The notes: generated from the sequence alone by a model not told the origin. DNA of 64,000 nucleotides from Draconibacterium halophilum (GCF_010448835.1 NZ_CP048409.1:620001-684000); one strand, 5' to 3'; shown: positions 8,490 to 17,577, counted from the first letter of the stretch. A program made the numbers and translations.

Positions 8490-9836
8490 ATGAAAAAACT
8501 ACTTTCAATTGCAACTGTATTCTTGCTTGCACTTATCCTATCCGGCTGCTTTGGTGGTGGCTCGGGAGGAAACGGAGAGTTGACAGGAGTACAACGAAGG
8601 CAGCGATTTAAAGAAACACAACCACTGGGAATGGTATATGTTCGTAGAGGGAGTTTCAATATCGGGCCAAGCGATGAGGACGCAAGTAGGGCCGGTGTTC
8701 CAACAAGAACGGTATCGCAAGAGCCATTTTGGATGGACGACACCGAGATTACCAATAATGAATATCGCCAGTTTGTTGACTATGTAAAGGAATCGATGGC
8801 ACGTCGTATGTTAGGCGACCAGTATCCTGAATTCCTGATCACAGAAGACAGGGATGGGAATATCATCGATCCTCCACAAATCAACTGGGACGAAAAGATA
8901 GATTGGGAAGACCCTGATATGCAAATGGCCATGGAAGATATGTATATTCCTGAGAACGAACGTTTTTTTGGCAAAAAGAGCATTGATACCCGTAAACTGG
9001 TATACGAATATTGGTGGGTAGATTTGAATCAGGCGGCCAAAAGAAGTAACAGTTTTAACTACGAAACACAACGTTACGAAGGTAACGTGTACAATATTGA
9101 AGGTGATTTGGTGCCAATAGAAAACCGTTCATCGTTTATGATGCAAGATCAGGTTCATGTTTATCCTGATACACTTTGTTGGATCAGAGATTTTACCTAT
9201 TCATACAACGAACCCCTGGCAACACGTTATTTCTGGCATCCGGGATTCGACGAATATCCGGTAGTGGGAGTAACCTGGAAACAAGTTAATGCTTTCTGTA
9301 ACTGGCGAACAAAAATTCAATCTGATTACCTGTCAGAAAGAGGCGAGCCAACTTTGATGGCTTATCGTTTACCTACCGAAGTAGAGTGGGAGTATGCGGC
9401 CAGAGGAGGTAAAGATTTCTCGATGTATCCTTGGGGTGGTTATTACACCCGCGATGAAGACGGTGTATTTTTAGCTAACTTCAAGCCATTGCGTGGTAAT
9501 TATGTAGAAGATGGTTCGATAGCAACCATAAAAGTAGGAAGTTACGATCCAAACGACTACGGACTATACGATATGTCCGGTAACGTTTCGGAATGGACAA
9601 GTACCGCATACGATGAAGCAGGATATAATTATTTCAGTGATTTAAACCCAACTTTTACATACAATGCCCGCAAGGATGATCCTCCCGTAATGAAGCGTAA
9701 AGTGATTAGAGGTGGTTCGTGGAAAGATATTGCTCAGTTTGTGCAGGTGTCAAACCGAAACTACGAATATCAGGACACAACCAAATCATACATTGGTTTC
9801 CGATGTGTTCGCTCTACATTTGGCGAAGAATTTTAG
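8490..9836 (+). CDS. gldK: GldK/PorK, T9SS ring lipoprotein
   Basis: GldK forms, with GldN, the periplasmic ring tethered to the outer membrane in the type IX secretion system. The 448-residue product has a lipoprotein signal ending LILSGC (cysteine at residue 18) and a formylglycine-generating-enzyme/sulfatase-modifying fold. That fold is seen in GMVYVRRGSFNIG, DDTEITNNEYRQFV, YRLPTEVEWEYAARGG, YDMSGNVSEWTST and the C-terminal RGGSWKD and IGFRCVRS motifs. Family members lack the catalytic copper-binding cysteines and are structural. The ATG at 8490 is preferred over an upstream TTG because it opens the signal sequence. gldL follows after 30 bp. A close paralogue lies downstream of gldN. Confidence 0.96.
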   Translation: MKKLLSIATVFLLALILSGCFGGGSGGNGELTGVQRRQRFKETQPLGMVYVRRGSFNIGPSDEDASRAGVPTRTVSQEPFWMDDTEITNNEYRQFVDYVKESMARRMLGDQYPEFLITEDRDGNIIDPPQINWDEKIDWEDPDMQMAMEDMYIPENERFFGKKSIDTRKLVYEYWWVDLNQAAKRSNSFNYETQRYEGNVYNIEGDLVPIENRSSFMMQDQVHVYPDTLCWIRDFTYSYNEPLATRYFWHPGFDEYPVVGVTWKQVNAFCNWRTKIQSDYLSERGEPTLMAYRLPTEVEWEYAARGGKDFSMYPWGGYYTRDEDGVFLANFKPLRGNYVEDGSIATIKVGSYDPNDYGLYDMSGNVSEWTSTAYDEAGYNYFSDLNPTFTYNARKDDPPVMKRKVIRGGSWKDIAQFVQVSNRNYEYQDTTKSYIGFRCVRSTFGEEF

Positions 9837-9866
9837 TACTATTATCAAAACTTTATACTAAACGAT

Positions 9867-10772
9867 ATGAATCTGGGAGAACTATTTAAAACTAAGCGCT
9901 GGAAAACATTCATGGGTTATGTTTATGGATGGGGAGCGGCAGTCGTTATGGTTGGAGCCTTGTTCAAACTTGAACATTGGAAAGGTTCCAGCGAGTTATT
10001 AACCGTAGGATTGCTAACGGAGGCGTTTATCTTCTTCCTCTCAGCATTCGAGCCACAACCTAATATCCCCGAATGGGAAAAGGTTTATCCGGAACTAAAT
10101 GAAGATTATGAGCTGGAGGAAATGAAAGAGTTCAAAACCAACAAGAACAATGGTCTTGAAACACTTTTTGGTAGCTCAGAACTTACTCCGGAGTTAATGG
10201 ATCGGGTTGGAAAAGGATTAGCTGAATTAAGCAATACTGCAAAGGGAATTAGCGATATATCTTCGGCAACACTTGCCACTGATATGTATGTTAAAAACCT
10301 GGGATCAGCCTCTGAATCTATGAATTCGTTTGCACAAATCAGTAACAAGGCAAACGAATCGATCAATAGTTCGGTGGACACCTTAATCGATTCATATTCT
10401 GTTGCGTCCAATCAACTTGCTGAAACCGGAAAAAATCTGTCCGCTGTTTATCAAAAGTCATCGGATGTTATATCGGGAGAATTGGAGAATATTGGAAGTA
10501 GTTCAAAACAATATTCGGGGAACCTGGAAAGACTTAATAAAAATTTAGATAGCCTGAACAGCAATTTCGAAAACCAATTAAAAGATACTCAGGATCAATT
10601 CAAAGCCAACCAGAAGTTTAATCAGGATCTTACTCAAATGAATAGCATCCTAAGCTCTTCAGTCGATGAATTGAAAAAGTATAAAGAAAATGCTGAATCA
10701 CTCAACAAAAACCTTGAAGCCTTAAATAAAATTTATGGCAATATGTTGGGTGCAATGAGCTATAAAAAGTAA
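9867..10772 (+). CDS. gldL: GldL/PorL, T9SS proton-motive motor subunit
   Basis: GldL is the inner-membrane stator-like subunit which, with GldM, converts proton-motive force into rotation or export work. The 301-residue product has two N-terminal transmembrane helices (about residues 15-33 and 43-61). Glu52 in the second helix (GLLTEAFIFFLSAFEP) is at the position of the glutamate shown to be essential in characterised GldL/PorL. The long cytoplasmic tail (70-301) is rich in Ser/Asn/Leu heptads and predicted coiled coil, as in the family. It lies between gldK and gldM with short gaps (30 and 12 bp), indicating one transcript and fixed stoichiometry. Confidence 0.96.
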   Translation: MNLGELFKTKRWKTFMGYVYGWGAAVVMVGALFKLEHWKGSSELLTVGLLTEAFIFFLSAFEPQPNIPEWEKVYPELNEDYELEEMKEFKTNKNNGLETLFGSSELTPELMDRVGKGLAELSNTAKGISDISSATLATDMYVKNLGSASESMNSFAQISNKANESINSSVDTLIDSYSVASNQLAETGKNLSAVYQKSSDVISGELENIGSSSKQYSGNLERLNKNLDSLNSNFENQLKDTQDQFKANQKFNQDLTQMNSILSSSVDELKKYKENAESLNKNLEALNKIYGNMLGAMSYKK

Positions 10773-10784
10773 AGTCTTAAGCGT

Positions 10785-12395
10785 ATGGGTGCAAAGAATT
10801 GTCCGGAAACACCGAGGCAAAAAATGATAAATATGATGTACATTGTACTCACCGCAATGTTAGCACTTAACGTTGCGGCTGAGGTACTTGAAGCGTTTCG
10901 CGTGGTAGACAGTAGTTTGCTGCAAACGCTCGAGGCAGTGGACATGCAGAACGAGCAGATTTATTCATCGTTTGAGCAAGCTTATATTGAAAATCCAACG
11001 AAAGTTGGAGAATGGAAAGAAAAAGCCGATCAGCTCAAGAATAAATCGGAGGAAATGATCACCTATGTCTCGGCATTAAAAGACGAGGTAGTAGCTTACT
11101 CCGGAGAGAAGCCGGTAGATGAAGACAATCCGATGTATGAAGAAGGATTTTATCATACAAAACTCGACGGATCAGTTGTTGAAGTTGCAAAAAAGGATGA
11201 CTTGAACGGACCATCAGAATTGATGATAACCCAAAAAAGAGCAACTGATCTTAAAAATGAAATTAACGAATATCGTTCGTTTCTTTCTTCATTAATCAGT
11301 GAGGATGATAGTGAGCTTCGTGAGACCATATTAAGTGAGCTTAATACTGATGATCCTGAAGAAGGGGCAAAAGGAGAGGGCAACTATAAAACTTGGGAGT
11401 CAGAGCACTTTGAAGATAAGCCTTTAATTGCTGTTATGACATTGTTATCCAAAATTCAAATTGATGTCAAAAACTCTGAAGCTTACGTAGCAAAATACTT
11501 GTATGCCGAAATTGATGAAGGCTCATTTAAATTTAACCGTTTAGGAGCTCGCGTTATCGCCAATTCAAATGTTGTTTTAATGGGTGATGAATACAGAGCT
11601 GAAGTTTTCCTTGCTGCTGAAGATACAACGCAACAACCCGAAATTTTGATTAATGGTCGTGAGGTTGAAGTAGAAGATGGAAAGGCAACTTATATTGGAA
11701 ATACGAGTGAGGCCGGTAAATTCACCTGGAGTGGTTTAATAAAATATAAAACGCCGGGAGGAATTATAAAAAGCTATCCATTTGAGCAGGAATACCAGGT
11801 ATCGGAACCAACTGTAACCATGTCAGCCACAAAAATGAATGTGTTTTACAAAGGGCTGAAAAATCCATTCGATGTGGGTGGCGGAGCAATTCCAAATGAA
11901 GACCTGCAAGTCCAAATGACCAATGGTAACGTAACAAAGCAAGGCGATTCTTATATGATTGAACCAACCGAACTGGATGAAATGGGACGTCAAACGAAAG
12001 TTAGTGTTTACGCAACAATTAATGGTAGCCGACGTTTGATTGGTACAACAGATTGGCGCGTTAAACGTGTTCCCGATCCGGTAGCGCAAATTAATGGACA
12101 AGCGGGTGGAGAGATTCGTAAAGAAGTATTGAGTATACAAGATGGAATTTTGGCGGTATTGGAAGATTTCGATTTTGAATTTGGTTACACTGTTACTCAG
12201 TTTACAATGGAAACAACCGGGCAAGGGGGCTATATTAATCGTTATCCATCAAATTCAAACCGGTTTACTGCCGAACAGAAAAGAGCAATGGAGAATGTGA
12301 ACATTAATAGTCATGTTTATATCGGAGATATTAAGGCAAGAGGTGATGATGGTACAATCAGAGACCTTAACCCAATATCATTTACAATAAAATAA
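10785..12395 (+). CDS. gldM: GldM/PorM, T9SS motor shaft protein
   Basis: GldM has one transmembrane helix that docks in the GldL bundle and a long periplasmic shaft that reaches the GldK/GldN ring. The 536-residue product starts with MGAKNCPETPRQKMINMMY and the helix MYIVLTAMLALNVAAEVLEAF (about residues 18-39), both highly typical. A helical N-terminal periplasmic domain (40-210) follows, then beta domains with the family pattern (FNRLGARVIANSNVVLMGDEY, then VTMSATKMNVFYKGLKNPF). The 12-bp gap after gldL and 6-bp gap before gldN fit translational coupling. Length and order match characterised loci. Confidence 0.97.
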   Translation: MGAKNCPETPRQKMINMMYIVLTAMLALNVAAEVLEAFRVVDSSLLQTLEAVDMQNEQIYSSFEQAYIENPTKVGEWKEKADQLKNKSEEMITYVSALKDEVVAYSGEKPVDEDNPMYEEGFYHTKLDGSVVEVAKKDDLNGPSELMITQKRATDLKNEINEYRSFLSSLISEDDSELRETILSELNTDDPEEGAKGEGNYKTWESEHFEDKPLIAVMTLLSKIQIDVKNSEAYVAKYLYAEIDEGSFKFNRLGARVIANSNVVLMGDEYRAEVFLAAEDTTQQPEILINGREVEVEDGKATYIGNTSEAGKFTWSGLIKYKTPGGIIKSYPFEQEYQVSEPTVTMSATKMNVFYKGLKNPFDVGGGAIPNEDLQVQMTNGNVTKQGDSYMIEPTELDEMGRQTKVSVYATINGSRRLIGTTDWRVKRVPDPVAQINGQAGGEIRKEVLSIQDGILAVLEDFDFEFGYTVTQFTMETTGQGGYINRYPSNSNRFTAEQKRAMENVNINSHVYIGDIKARGDDGTIRDLNPISFTIK

Positions 12396-12401
12396 GAAAT
12401 T

Positions 12402-13253
12402 ATGAAGAAGATAGTTGTTTATATTGGAATGCTTGTTATTGTTTTAGGTGCCGTGCATAAGAGTGCCGACGCCCAAATCGTAAACGGAGCATATAAACAA
12501 AACGATATTTACGAGAAAAAGCCAATGCCATTGGTATCGGTACGTGAGGCGGATGTTTTCTGGCAGAAAACACTTTGGCGTGTAATCGATCTGCGGGAAA
12601 AGATGAATATTCCGCTTTATTACCCGACTATACCGGTTGCTGATCGTACAAATCTGATATCGTTATTGCTGAAAGGGATTGATAACGGACAACTTACTCC
12701 TTATGATGCACAGGCTGATGACGATTTTAAAATCCCGATGAGCTATGCACAGGTAAAAGCCAGGTTTGGAGCCGAAGCTACAACAGAAGAGAAAATCGAT
12801 TTTGATACCGGTGAACGTACACAAGTTCAGGTTCAGGGCGAAATTCGTCCAAACGAGATCAAGCAATTCATGATCAAAGAACAGTGGTATTTCGATAAGC
12901 AAACATCATCATTAAATGTGCGTATTCTGGGAATTTGCCCAATTCGTGAATACGTGCGTGATGGGGATACTTCAGGAGAAGTTCAGCGTCAGAAGGTATT
13001 TTGGATCTATTATCCTGAAGCACGACCTTTGTTGGCAACGAATTTGGTTCAAAATCCTTACAACGAAGCACGTCAGCAATCTTACGACGACTTGTTCATA
13101 AAACGAATGTTCAATAGCTATATCGTAAAAGAATCTAACATTTACAATAATCGCGACATTAGTTCATACCTGATAGGAAAAGAAGCGATGTTGGAATCAA
13201 AAAGAATTGAAGACGAGATCTTTAGTTTTGAACAAGATCTTTGGGAATATTAA
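12402..13253 (+). CDS. gldN: GldN/PorN, T9SS periplasmic ring protein
   Basis: GldN partners GldK in the periplasmic ring of the type IX system. The 283-residue product has a signal peptide (MKKIVVYIGMLVIVLGAV, cleaved near ADA-Q). The mature domain contains the family features DVFWQKTLWRVIDLREKMNIPLYYP (split here at residues 50-74), KEQWYFDKQTSSLNVRILGICP and VFWIYYPEARPLL. It ends in a helical segment (SKRIEDEIFSFEQDLWEY). It is the last gene before a strong rho-independent terminator, so the main T9SS operon probably ends here and the second gldK copy has its own transcription or depends on read-through. Confidence 0.96.
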   Translation: MKKIVVYIGMLVIVLGAVHKSADAQIVNGAYKQNDIYEKKPMPLVSVREADVFWQKTLWRVIDLREKMNIPLYYPTIPVADRTNLISLLLKGIDNGQLTPYDAQADDDFKIPMSYAQVKARFGAEATTEEKIDFDTGERTQVQVQGEIRPNEIKQFMIKEQWYFDKQTSSLNVRILGICPIREYVRDGDTSGEVQRQKVFWIYYPEARPLLATNLVQNPYNEARQQSYDDLFIKRMFNSYIVKESNIYNNRDISSYLIGKEAMLESKRIEDEIFSFEQDLWEY

Positions 13254-13267
13254 TTCGATAACAAGCA

Positions 13268-13305
13268 TAAAAAAAGCCTTATGTGTTGTCATAAGGCTTT
13301 TTTTT
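13268..13305 (+). terminator. Strong rho-independent terminator after gldN
   Basis: GCCTTATG pairs with CATAAGGC over a 6-base loop, extended by A-T pairs, with eight T residues on the 3' side. It separates gldN from the second gldK copy. Confidence 0.9.
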
Positions 13306-13361
13306 GAAACAATTTTAAAATTGACAAGGCGTTTATTAAGGTAGTATCGAATATATACTTG

Positions 13362-14723
13362 ATGAGAAAAACCATTACATACTTGTTTATACTTACGCTT
13401 TTTCTGGCCTCGTGCAGGAACGAAAGCAACAAGTACCTTACTTTGGGTAAAGGAACAAGTGAAAAATGGTTTGAGCCAACGCCTTTCGGGATGGTTTATA
13501 TTGAGAGGGGTTCCTACAACCTCGGAGCTAATGACGATGAGTTATACGCCCAAACCGAAAACCGTACAGTATCAACAGAAGCTTTTTGGATTGACGACAC
13601 CGAAATTACAAATGATGAATACCGTCAGTTTGTGTATTGGGTACGCGATAAAAAAGCACGAGAGCTGCTTGGTCAAACCTATACGGATTTCCTGATAACG
13701 GAAGATAAATACGGAGCTCCGCTTGAAGAGCCAAAAATTAACTGGGAAGAACGAATTGAATGGGACGACCCTGAGTATCAAATGGCCATGGATGAATTAT
13801 ACGTTCCGGAAAATGAGCGCTTTGCTTATAAAAAGGAAGTTGATGCCCGTAAATTGGTTTACGAATACTATTGGGTAGATTATAAACAGGCGGCAAAACG
13901 CAGTAATGCTTATAATTACGAAACCCAGCGTTATGAAGGTTCCGTTATAAATTCGGATGGAGAACTAGTGCCAATTGAAAACCGCAGTTCGTTTTTAATG
14001 CGTGAGTCAGTACCGGTGTATCCTGATACTCTTTGCTGGATTAGGGATTTTGCCTACACCTACAACGAGCCTTTCACCATGAAATATTTTTCGCATGTTG
14101 GATTCGACGATTATCCGGTTGTTGGAATAACCTGGGATCAGTCAAGAGCATTTTGTAACTGGCGCAACAGTTTGAAAGAATTTTCGGTAGACCGTTTTAA
14201 TGAAGCGCCTGCACACGATTACCGCCTGCCAACAGAAAGCGAATGGGAAATTGCTGCACGTGGAGGAATGCACAACAATATGTACCCCTGGGGAAGTTAT
14301 TATACCCGAAATGTAGACGGGTGTTTTGTAGCTAATTTTAAGCCCTTACGTGGAAATTATGTTGCCGATAGTCCAACTACCACAACAACCATGAAAGTGG
14401 GGCAATTCGATCCTAATCCATACGGTGTTTACGATATGGCCGGGAATGTTGCCGAATGGACTTCAACAGCTTTTTATGAAGCAGGCTACAATGCTATCGA
14501 CGATTATAACCCGGAAATTCAGTACAATGCCCGCCCCGATGATCCTGCGGTTATGAAACGTAAAGTAGTACGTGGTGGATCGTGGAAAGACATAGCTTAT
14601 TACATTCAGTCGGGTACACGTACATTTGAATACCAGGATACGGCAAAATCATACATCGGTTTCCGTTGCGTAAGAACTTCTTTCCGCGATGATCTTGGTG
14701 GCCGACGCGGTATTCAAGAATAA
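13362..14723 (+). CDS. Second GldK-type T9SS lipoprotein (GldK paralogue)
   Basis: The 453-residue lipoprotein (signal ending LFLASC, cysteine at residue 18) has the same FGE-sulfatase fold as the upstream GldK. It is alignable with it along its whole length: DDTEIT, EYRQFV, KRSNxxNYETQRYEG, LVPIENRSSF, VYPDTLCWIRDF, FKPLRGNYV and KSYIGFRCVR are shared. I judge identity at well over half of positions by eye. This makes it a GldK duplicate rather than a distant GldJ, though a GldJ-like job cannot be excluded. The C-terminal extension (DDLGGRRGIQE) is unique. It sits behind the gldN terminator. It could form alternative or mixed rings with GldN. Confidence 0.88.
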   Translation: MRKTITYLFILTLFLASCRNESNKYLTLGKGTSEKWFEPTPFGMVYIERGSYNLGANDDELYAQTENRTVSTEAFWIDDTEITNDEYRQFVYWVRDKKARELLGQTYTDFLITEDKYGAPLEEPKINWEERIEWDDPEYQMAMDELYVPENERFAYKKEVDARKLVYEYYWVDYKQAAKRSNAYNYETQRYEGSVINSDGELVPIENRSSFLMRESVPVYPDTLCWIRDFAYTYNEPFTMKYFSHVGFDDYPVVGITWDQSRAFCNWRNSLKEFSVDRFNEAPAHDYRLPTESEWEIAARGGMHNNMYPWGSYYTRNVDGCFVANFKPLRGNYVADSPTTTTTMKVGQFDPNPYGVYDMAGNVAEWTSTAFYEAGYNAIDDYNPEIQYNARPDDPAVMKRKVVRGGSWKDIAYYIQSGTRTFEYQDTAKSYIGFRCVRTSFRDDLGGRRGIQE

Positions 14724-14756
14724 AGTTTAATACTCGCGCAGTTCATTATTATCTTT

Positions 14757-16595
14757 TCAGAACGTTAAATTCAATCCGCCAAATACCGTAATCTCCGGCA
14801 TGGTATAATATCGGTTCACCGCGTAGTTGGTGCTTAACAGATTCTCTCCACTAACATAAAGTTTTACATTTCTTGTCAGGTTGTAGCTGGCCTTGGCATT
14901 TAATAAGGAGTAACTTTCAAGGTTGGTAACTGCTGTTGGATCGTTATCCAGCCCCGAAACATGCTGCATATTGGCCACCAATAAAAGTTTCTTTATACGG
15001 TAGGAAGCATTTAAGAAAAGATGATGTTCCGGCGTAGCATAAACCGGATTTTTCATATTGGTGTAACTGTAAGTTGCATTAACTGTAAGTTGTTTAGTTG
15101 GTGAAGCATCCAGCGAGAATTCTATTCCCTTATTGGAAACCTCTCCGGTATTTTGGAAGCCGTTTGGTTGACCTGTATTTACAATCAAGTTATCGCCTTT
15201 AACCAAAAAAGCTGTTAGTTCAATCTGCATTCTACGATCGAAAAACGCTTGAATGATGCCTGTTTCGTAATTCCAGATCGTTTCCGGGTTGAGATTGGGA
15301 TTTGGTCCCCACATAAATAATTCGCGCATTGTAGGGCTTCTAAAGCCTTTTGAGATGGTCCCCTTCCAGGTTGTTGATGGCGAAAATGAATTGGAGAAGC
15401 CAACTGAAGGAATCCAAACCGAACCATATTCGCTGTGATTATGGTAACGAATTCCGGCATTTATTATCAGTTTCTCACCAATGCTTTGTTGAGTAAATAA
15501 GTAAGCACCAACTTCGGTAATAGTGGTATCGGCAAAAGTCAGTCCCTTTCCACCCATTGCAAATTTGTTTTCTGCTTTACCCCCATAATTCATCAGATCC
15601 ATTCCGGCAGTAAGATTATTGCCCTCAAAAAGTTCGAACGATTCATACAAATTCAATCCATAATTATGGTCGTTTGAATGAAATCCATCCGTAATTTTAT
15701 GCTCTCCAAAATTATAAAAGAACTTAACTGCGCCCGATGCCTTGTCAAAATTGTTACGCAGCGAAAATGATCCGTATCCACGCAAAATGTCAATCGTTTG
15801 TCCGGGCGTAGCGTTAAGTGTATCGGGGCCGGGATCTGAAGCATCGAAAGCGGCCACACTAAAATCGGCTGCTGCATCAAAATGCTTGCTGATTTCGTAC
15901 CCAAGTTTCAGATAGCCATTGGTAATTTTAAAATCAGAATTGGGGCGGTGGCCATCAGTCTGGTCGTGATTTGCTGAAATAAACACGCTGAACTTATCCT
16001 TTTTATAACCAACCGAGCCCATGTATTTTTGTGTGTTATACGATCCGTAAGATATGCGTGCGTTGCCATTAAAACCATCCGCATCTTGTTTTTTTGTGAT
16101 AATATTTATAACGCCACCCATAGCATTCGATCCGTAGAGAATGGATGCTGGTCCGCGAATAACTTCCACGCGTTCAACATCCGAAGCTACATACGAATCA
16201 GGAAGTGGATGCCCCATAATTCCCATAAATTGCGGGTGCCCGTCAATAAGCATTAAAACACCGGTTGTCGGACTTCCGCCAATTCCCCTGATGGAAATCT
16301 GTCCTGCTGATCCGGCAGCAACGCCAAAACCGGTTACGCCCCGCTCGGTAACAAACAAACCCGGCACCCGGCCATTTAAAATCGGAAGCAATGCCGACTC
16401 GTCGCTTTCCTGAATTTGGGTGCGGTTAACCACCGAAACGGACATCGGAACATTGTTGCGGTTTACCTGAACCTGTGTTCCGGTAACCACCACTTCGTTG
16501 ATGGTTATGGTGTCGTTGGTTGCAAAGTGCATTTGTGCCCGGCCAATTCCATGGGCAGATAGAATGATGAGAAAAATGAAGGTAAATATTCGCAT
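14757..16595 (-). CDS. TonB-dependent outer-membrane receptor, probable metal or metallophore uptake
   Basis: The 612-residue product has a signal peptide (MRIFTFIFLIILSAHGIGRA). Its plug domain starts with a TonB-box-like EVVVTGTQV and contains ISIRGIGGSPTTGVLMLIDG and VERVEVIRGPASILYGSNAMGGVINIIT. A 22-strand-type barrel follows, ending in a C-terminal TVFGGLNLTF strand. It lacks the carboxypeptidase-regulatory N-terminal domain of SusC-like receptors, so it is of the classic siderophore/metal class. A NikR-family regulator lies immediately upstream on the same strand. A 28-bp repeat resembling an operator stands in the promoter gap. A metal or metal-chelate ligand is therefore likely; nickel specificity is not shown. 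Confidence 0.9.
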   Translation of the reverse strand: MRIFTFIFLIILSAHGIGRAQMHFATNDTITINEVVVTGTQVQVNRNNVPMSVSVVNRTQIQESDESALLPILNGRVPGLFVTERGVTGFGVAAGSAGQISIRGIGGSPTTGVLMLIDGHPQFMGIMGHPLPDSYVASDVERVEVIRGPASILYGSNAMGGVINIITKKQDADGFNGNARISYGSYNTQKYMGSVGYKKDKFSVFISANHDQTDGHRPNSDFKITNGYLKLGYEISKHFDAAADFSVAAFDASDPGPDTLNATPGQTIDILRGYGSFSLRNNFDKASGAVKFFYNFGEHKITDGFHSNDHNYGLNLYESFELFEGNNLTAGMDLMNYGGKAENKFAMGGKGLTFADTTITEVGAYLFTQQSIGEKLIINAGIRYHNHSEYGSVWIPSVGFSNSFSPSTTWKGTISKGFRSPTMRELFMWGPNPNLNPETIWNYETGIIQAFFDRRMQIELTAFLVKGDNLIVNTGQPNGFQNTGEVSNKGIEFSLDASPTKQLTVNATYSYTNMKNPVYATPEHHLFLNASYRIKKLLLVANMQHVSGLDNDPTAVTNLESYSLLNAKASYNLTRNVKLYVSGENLLSTNYAVNRYYTMPEITVFGGLNLTF

Positions 16596-16609
16596 TATTA
16601 TAATTTATT

Positions 16610-16637
16610 GTGTTACGTATTAGTTTAAACGTGTTAC
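16610..16637. promoter_or_regulatory. Candidate NikR-family operator upstream of the TonB receptor
   Basis: GTGTTAC occurs twice with a 14-bp spacer, giving a 28-bp site in the gap between the regulator and the receptor. The half-sites are direct here and inverted in the regulator promoter. Spacing and total length equal those of the site at 17058-17085 and the 28-bp span of the E. coli NikR operator. Confidence 0.5.
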
Positions 16638-16654
16638 CAATTGATCAAATTTTT

Positions 16655-17056
16655 TTATTCCGCTTTACTCATAACCAATTTTCCGTGCTCTATTCCTTTC
16701 AGACTAATCAGCAGATCTGAAATTTCAGTAAGTTTTCGCGATGGGCCTTTCACCGCAATAATTTCCATATAGTTTTTCTCATTTAAATGAAAGCCCTGAG
16801 AGGAAAGAATAAACTCCTTGTGTTCGAATTGAATTTCAGAAGATTTTTTAAGTATTTCCTTTTTCTTGTGATTGAAAACGATGATCACGGCTCCGGCCAC
16901 AATGTTATCACATTTCCACTTTTCTTCCACCAGGTTCTTTTCTATAAGATGCCGGATTGCTCTTGAGCGGTTAGCAAAAGCATTGTCCTCAACATATTTA
17001 TCGAGAGCTTCAAGGAGTTCTTCATCCAACGAAACGCCAAACCTCGAAACGGTCAT
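16655..17056 (-). CDS. NikR-family ribbon-helix-helix metalloregulator with altered metal site
   Basis: The 133-residue product has an N-terminal ribbon-helix-helix DNA-binding domain (TVSRFGVSLDEELLEALDKYV, about residues 2-22, and NRSRAIRHLIEK) and a C-terminal ACT-like metal domain. E. coli NikR binds nickel through His76, His87, His89 and Cys95. By ungapped alignment from the EI-x-x-x-KG strand these positions are Phe77, Gly88, His90 and Tyr96, so three of four ligands are lost. DNA binding is probably kept; the effector is uncertain and may be another metal or none. It is encoded just upstream of the TonB receptor it probably controls. Confidence 0.85.
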   Translation of the reverse strand: MTVSRFGVSLDEELLEALDKYVEDNAFANRSRAIRHLIEKNLVEEKWKCDNIVAGAVIIVFNHKKKEILKKSSEIQFEHKEFILSSQGFHLNEKNYMEIIAVKGPSRKLTEISDLLISLKGIEHGKLVMSKAE

Positions 17057-17057
17057 G

Positions 17058-17085
17058 GTATTACTAATTTTAAAATTCGTAACAC
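17058..17085. promoter_or_regulatory. Candidate autoregulatory NikR-family operator
   Basis: GTATTAC-N14-GTAACAC is an inverted repeat with 6 of 7 half-site positions symmetric. It ends one base upstream of the regulator start codon. A site at this position would block transcription or initiation of the regulator gene, consistent with autorepression. Confidence 0.5.
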
Positions 17086-17172
17086 GAAAGTAGGAAAAAC
17101 GAACGAAACTGTAGCCGTAAAATAAGGATTGTTTTAAATGCTATACCTTTAAACAGCACAAAATGATTTGGT

Positions 17173-17577
17173 ATGACAACAATAAAAACAATTTATCTGG
17201 GCGAATTACGCACCGAAAATGAGCACCTGCAATCGGGCAATAAAGTGATAACCGATGCGCCAACCGACAACCGGGGTAAAGGAGAGTATTTCTCGCCAAC
17301 CGACTTGCTGGCAACGGCTCTGGGAAGTTGTATAATGACTATCATGGGAATTAAAGCCCGCGATAATGGCATCGATATTGAAGGTACACAGGTTGATGTA
17401 ACAAAAATTATGGCTTCTGATCCGCGGCGTGTGGCAGAGGTAATTGTAGAATTTACTTTTCCTGCAAAAAATTATACCAAGGAAGAAAAGCAACTGGTGG
17501 AAAGTGTTGCCGGAATTAGTCCGGTGCCATTAAGTTTGCATCCCGATCTGGTTCAAACCATAAAATTTAACTGGTAG
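17173..17577 (+). CDS. OsmC-family protein lacking the second redox cysteine
   Basis: The 134-residue product has the OsmC/YhfA fold: a beta-rich N-terminal half, the helix SPTDLLATALGSCIMTIMGIKA (residues 41-62 with Cys53), and a C-terminal half. OsmC/Ohr peroxidases use two cysteines, the second in a CPV motif. Here the corresponding motif is ISPVPLSLHPDL, so the resolving or second cysteine is Ser116. The canonical thiol-peroxidase cycle is therefore doubtful. Many OsmC-like proteins of unknown role share this loss. It is transcribed divergently from the NikR-type gene across 116 bp and converges on the M1 peptidase gene with only 3 bp between stops. Confidence 0.85.
   Translation: MTTIKTIYLGELRTENEHLQSGNKVITDAPTDNRGKGEYFSPTDLLATALGSCIMTIMGIKARDNGIDIEGTQVDVTKIMASDPRRVAEVIVEFTFPAKNYTKEEKQLVESVAGISPVPLSLHPDLVQTIKFNW

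Noticed and set aside
13362..14723. Calling the second GldK-like gene gldJ
   Set aside because: It aligns with the neighbouring GldK along its whole length and has the same long insert blocks; GldJ is expected to be more distant. Not formally excluded without a tree.
16655..17056. Ordinary nickel-responsive NikR
   Set aside because: Three of the four nickel ligands are substituted, so nickel response should not be assumed.
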